DNA of 64,000 nt from Timonella sp031979385 (GTDB lineage Bacteria; Actinomycetota; Actinomycetes; Actinomycetales; Cellulomonadaceae): NCBI GenBank assembly GCA_031979385.1, contig DALZEF010000001.1, forward strand, positions 1 through 64,000. The letters are read 5' to 3'. The notes beneath the pieces are model-generated. The model did no database searches. It worked only from the letters and a program-made list of their open reading frames with translations, and was not told where the DNA came from. A program made the translations under genes and the position numbers. Below are positions 62,079 through 64,000 of the stretch, in pieces. Position 1 is the stretch's first letter, and the number at the start of each line of letters is the position of its first letter.

Positions 62079-63110
62079 TTACGCGGCGAGCCAGAGGTTG
62101 TTCGAGCCCTGAGCGGCAAGCTGCCATTCTTCGGGACGCCCACCGAGGACCGCACAGTTGCCAATCCAGTAGGTCACGTCCGGTGACCAACCGGCCATGA
62201 GCGTGGAGCCACCGGAAATCGGTATCCGCTTCGTTGCACCCTCAAGGTAGGCGGCAGTGGTCAGATGTACCGCCTCATAATCCTTGGCGATCAGACCCCA
62301 GTGCGGGATGTACCATTCATCAACCGAACCGGTCACGCGATACCAGTCATGGAAACGCGATCGCGTCATACGCATCGGATACTTTTCCACGAGGCGTGCG
62401 TAGTCGTGGGCACTCGTAATCTCAAGTACTCGGCAGGGGCCAATCAAAGAGATCGGATAGGACACCGCGTACTGCGGAGTCTGGGTGTCTTCCTGAGCCC
62501 ACAATGCAACCGGTCCCAACCCGTCAAGAACTCGGGTTGTGGCCGGAACCGAGTAGTGTGCGGGGGTTGACCACCACATGCCGGTGTAGTTGGCGGCGGG
62601 GTCTGGGATATAGGTTTGGGCGGCGGTCTCATCGGCGATGGCCTGGCTGTACCACTGCCGCACCCCAGCGCCCGCCTGCCATGCCTCCTGGTACTCGATT
62701 GACGGCGAATTGGCTGGTTGGACCCGCTGCTGACCGGGAGCCATAGCGTCAACCCACCAGTCGGGGCAGTACGGCGAGACCGCGACCGCGAGCGGGCGGA
62801 GCGCGGAAGCGACTTGGGGTTGTGCCAAGAGTTTGTCTTCGGCGTCAGGTGCCTGCCAGTACATTGCGCGATCCACACTCTCGCGCAGCGCAAGCAGGAG
62901 TTCCAACTGCGTGGTTGGTTCCTTCTCAAGCAGAGCAGTGGACCGAGCGAACTCAACGACGACTCGGGCTCTGCCCGTGGAGTCGAGTGGCTCGATCAGA
63001 TTTGAGAACATCAGCTCTTCGAGTTTTGGATTGCGCGCGCACGCAATTTCCAAGAGCAGGCGTCGGCCTCTGGGGCCTGCCAGTAGTTGATTGGGATAGA
63101 CCCCACTCAT
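62079..63110 (-). CDS. Hypothetical actinobacterial protein
   Basis: 343 residues from ATG 63110, with GAGGAAGG upstream. No catalytic motif is recognised. It starts GVYPNQLLAGPRGRRLLLEIA and contains many Trp and Tyr residues (for example DWWVDAMAPGQQRV, GMWWSTPAHYSVPAT, GLIAKDYEAVHLTTAAYLEG). A complete soluble protein without signal peptide or membrane helix; the end is AAQGSNNLWLAA. Function unknown. Confidence 0.75.
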   Translation of the reverse strand: MSGVYPNQLLAGPRGRRLLLEIACARNPKLEELMFSNLIEPLDSTGRARVVVEFARSTALLEKEPTTQLELLLALRESVDRAMYWQAPDAEDKLLAQPQVASALRPLAVAVSPYCPDWWVDAMAPGQQRVQPANSPSIEYQEAWQAGAGVRQWYSQAIADETAAQTYIPDPAANYTGMWWSTPAHYSVPATTRVLDGLGPVALWAQEDTQTPQYAVSYPISLIGPCRVLEITSAHDYARLVEKYPMRMTRSRFHDWYRVTGSVDEWYIPHWGLIAKDYEAVHLTTAAYLEGATKRIPISGGSTLMAGWSPDVTYWIGNCAVLGGRPEEWQLAAQGSNNLWLAA

Positions 63111-63308
63111 GGTCTGCCTTCCTCGAACAATCAATCCCTAAGGCGCTTAACTTCCCTTGGCTTGTAGACCGTTCCAGTGGCGGGGGTGGGTCATTGTTTC
63201 AAGCAGCGGCAAGTTTTCGCTCCATGTATACAGCCGCCACATTAGTACTTTTCATGTGGAAAGAAACCTAAAAGGTGACTGCTCCCCATTACCACGTCTG
63301 TGGACTTC

Positions 63309-63331
63309 TCACCACCTCCTAGGGTGGTGAA
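63309..63331. terminator. Small hairpin upstream of the lipoprotein gene
   Basis: CTCACCACC and GGTGGTGAA form a 7-8 bp stem, followed by AAAA on the plus strand. It lies about 50 bases before the lipoprotein start and might act in its leader. Confidence 0.4.
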
Positions 63332-63378
63332 AACCCATACGGGAGTGAGAACGTGTAGCGGGGTCCTTCACAACTCGT

Positions 63379-64000
63379 ATGAGGAGTTTCATCTTGCGTT
63401 CCATCAAAACCGCCCGCAATCTCACCGCAACGGATGTATTGCGCGGAGTTGTCGGAGTGGCGGGCATCGCTACCCTTTCCCTGACCCTGTCCGCCTGTGT
63501 CATGCGCGGCGACGTCAACCACGCGGAGACGGAACGTGCCGCTGAATCATCGGTCACGGACGGAGTATCGGGCGTAGAGGATGACGAGGCCGCCGCCGAG
63601 GACCAAGAGCAGGCAGAATCCGAGAAGGCTGAGGAGAAGGCAGGGCAACAGAAGTCGTCTGACGCTGATGGCATTGATTTCTCAGCAGGCGGTGCCTGTG
63701 CGAACGGCGAGGATGGGTTTATCAAAGGCCTCGATCTCGAGGTGACGCTCTCGGGTACGTGCGGAACCATTGAGATCGAGGGAGCTAACCTGAAGATCGC
63801 ACTTGAGAACGCCAACACCGTTGCCATCCGCGGTGAGAACAATACGGTTTCCGGCGCAGACTGGGATGTCGTGGTCATTCAGGGTCTCAACATCACGGCA
63901 GATGCCGCGTCCGCCGACACGATCGATGTCAACGGCAAGGACGTGAAGTTCACTTCCAAGCTTTCCCGGACAGTCCTGCTCTCCGGTGAGGGCATCGACG
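63379..64000 (+). CDS. Secreted lipoprotein, DUF3060-like (partial, right edge)
   Basis: At least 207 residues from ATG 63379, running off the window. The start may instead be TTG 63394, which has AGGAG seven bases upstream. A signal sequence ends in the lipobox TLSACVMRGD, the Cys being near residue 41. A long acidic, disordered stretch follows (VEDDEAAAEDQEQAESEKAE). The region from about 105 on has the repeating beta-strand pattern of DUF3060 (GTCGTIEIEGANLKIALENA, RGENNTVSGADWDVVVIQGL). It is a surface lipoprotein of unknown function. Confidence 0.8.
   Translation, partial: MRSFILRSIKTARNLTATDVLRGVVGVAGIATLSLTLSACVMRGDVNHAETERAAESSVTDGVSGVEDDEAAAEDQEQAESEKAEEKAGQQKSSDADGIDFSAGGACANGEDGFIKGLDLEVTLSGTCGTIEIEGANLKIALENANTVAIRGENNTVSGADWDVVVIQGLNITADAASADTIDVNGKDVKFTSKLSRTVLLSGEGID

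Noticed and set aside
1..64000. CRISPR arrays, insertion sequences, rRNA or prophage genes
   Set aside because: No regularly spaced repeats, transposase or integrase sequence, rRNA, or phage structural gene was seen in the window.

Overview
The window is chromosomal DNA from a high-GC Gram-positive bacterium (class Actinomycetes). The clearest sign is the block fhaA-fhaB-pstP-rodA-pbpA-pknA-pknB, followed by trpG, a DUF881 gene, crgA, a rhomboid gene and a cyclophilin gene. This is the arrangement known from the origin-proximal region of mycobacteria and relatives. Many GTG starts, stop/start overlaps and CrgA support the same reading. I cannot name a genus; a Micrococcales or Actinomycetales lineage is plausible.

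Layout. 1-5.2 kb: a very large secreted multidomain glycosidase, running off the left edge. 5.5-9.2 kb: a MetE-like protein, two tandem TetR-type regulators (the second frameshifted) and a LOG-family protein. 9.6-16.9 kb: a cytosolic GH3 glycosidase, then a NarL-type two-component system next to a MacB-like ABC exporter. 16.9-22.4 kb: CsbD, a cytosine-deaminase-like amidohydrolase, and metF-metE behind a SAM-I riboswitch. 22.5-31.6 kb: mixed single genes (P-type ATPase, P-loop kinase, trpF, pyridoxine-type kinase, TIM-barrel isomerase, two small redox enzymes). 31.7-38.1 kb: a sugar-uptake operon (binding protein, two permeases, GH127 beta-L-arabinofuranosidase) with a divergent LacI regulator. 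A 10-N assembly gap interrupts the GH127 gene. 38.2-44.1 kb: an atypical SDR, a Nudix hydrolase, a solo LuxR-type HTH, a low-molecular-weight phosphatase and a large single-pass membrane protein. 44.7 kb: tRNA-Leu(CAG). 45.0-59.1 kb: the growth and division kinase cluster through to the cyclophilin. 59.2-64 kb: HxlR/NmrA divergent pair, a phasin-like protein, an unknown protein, and the start of a lipoprotein.

How parts may work together. The secreted glycosidase at the left edge and the importer/GH127 operon each have a LacI-type operator-like palindrome upstream, which suggests one regulon for beta-L-arabinofuranosyl glycans (inference). FhaA, FhaB, PstP, PknA and PknB form a phospho-signalling module that controls the RodA/PbpA elongation synthase. 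Two redox genes (30.2 and 31.0 kb) share a TTGA-N4-TCAA operator motif.

Most notable non-coding finding: the crgA-rhomboid intergenic region holds about ten DnaA-box-like 9-mers in 190 bp, directly beside a perfect 28-bp inverted repeat. It is a candidate replication origin, or a DnaA-binding locus, without an adjacent dnaA. Two families of recurrent intergenic palindromes are also described.
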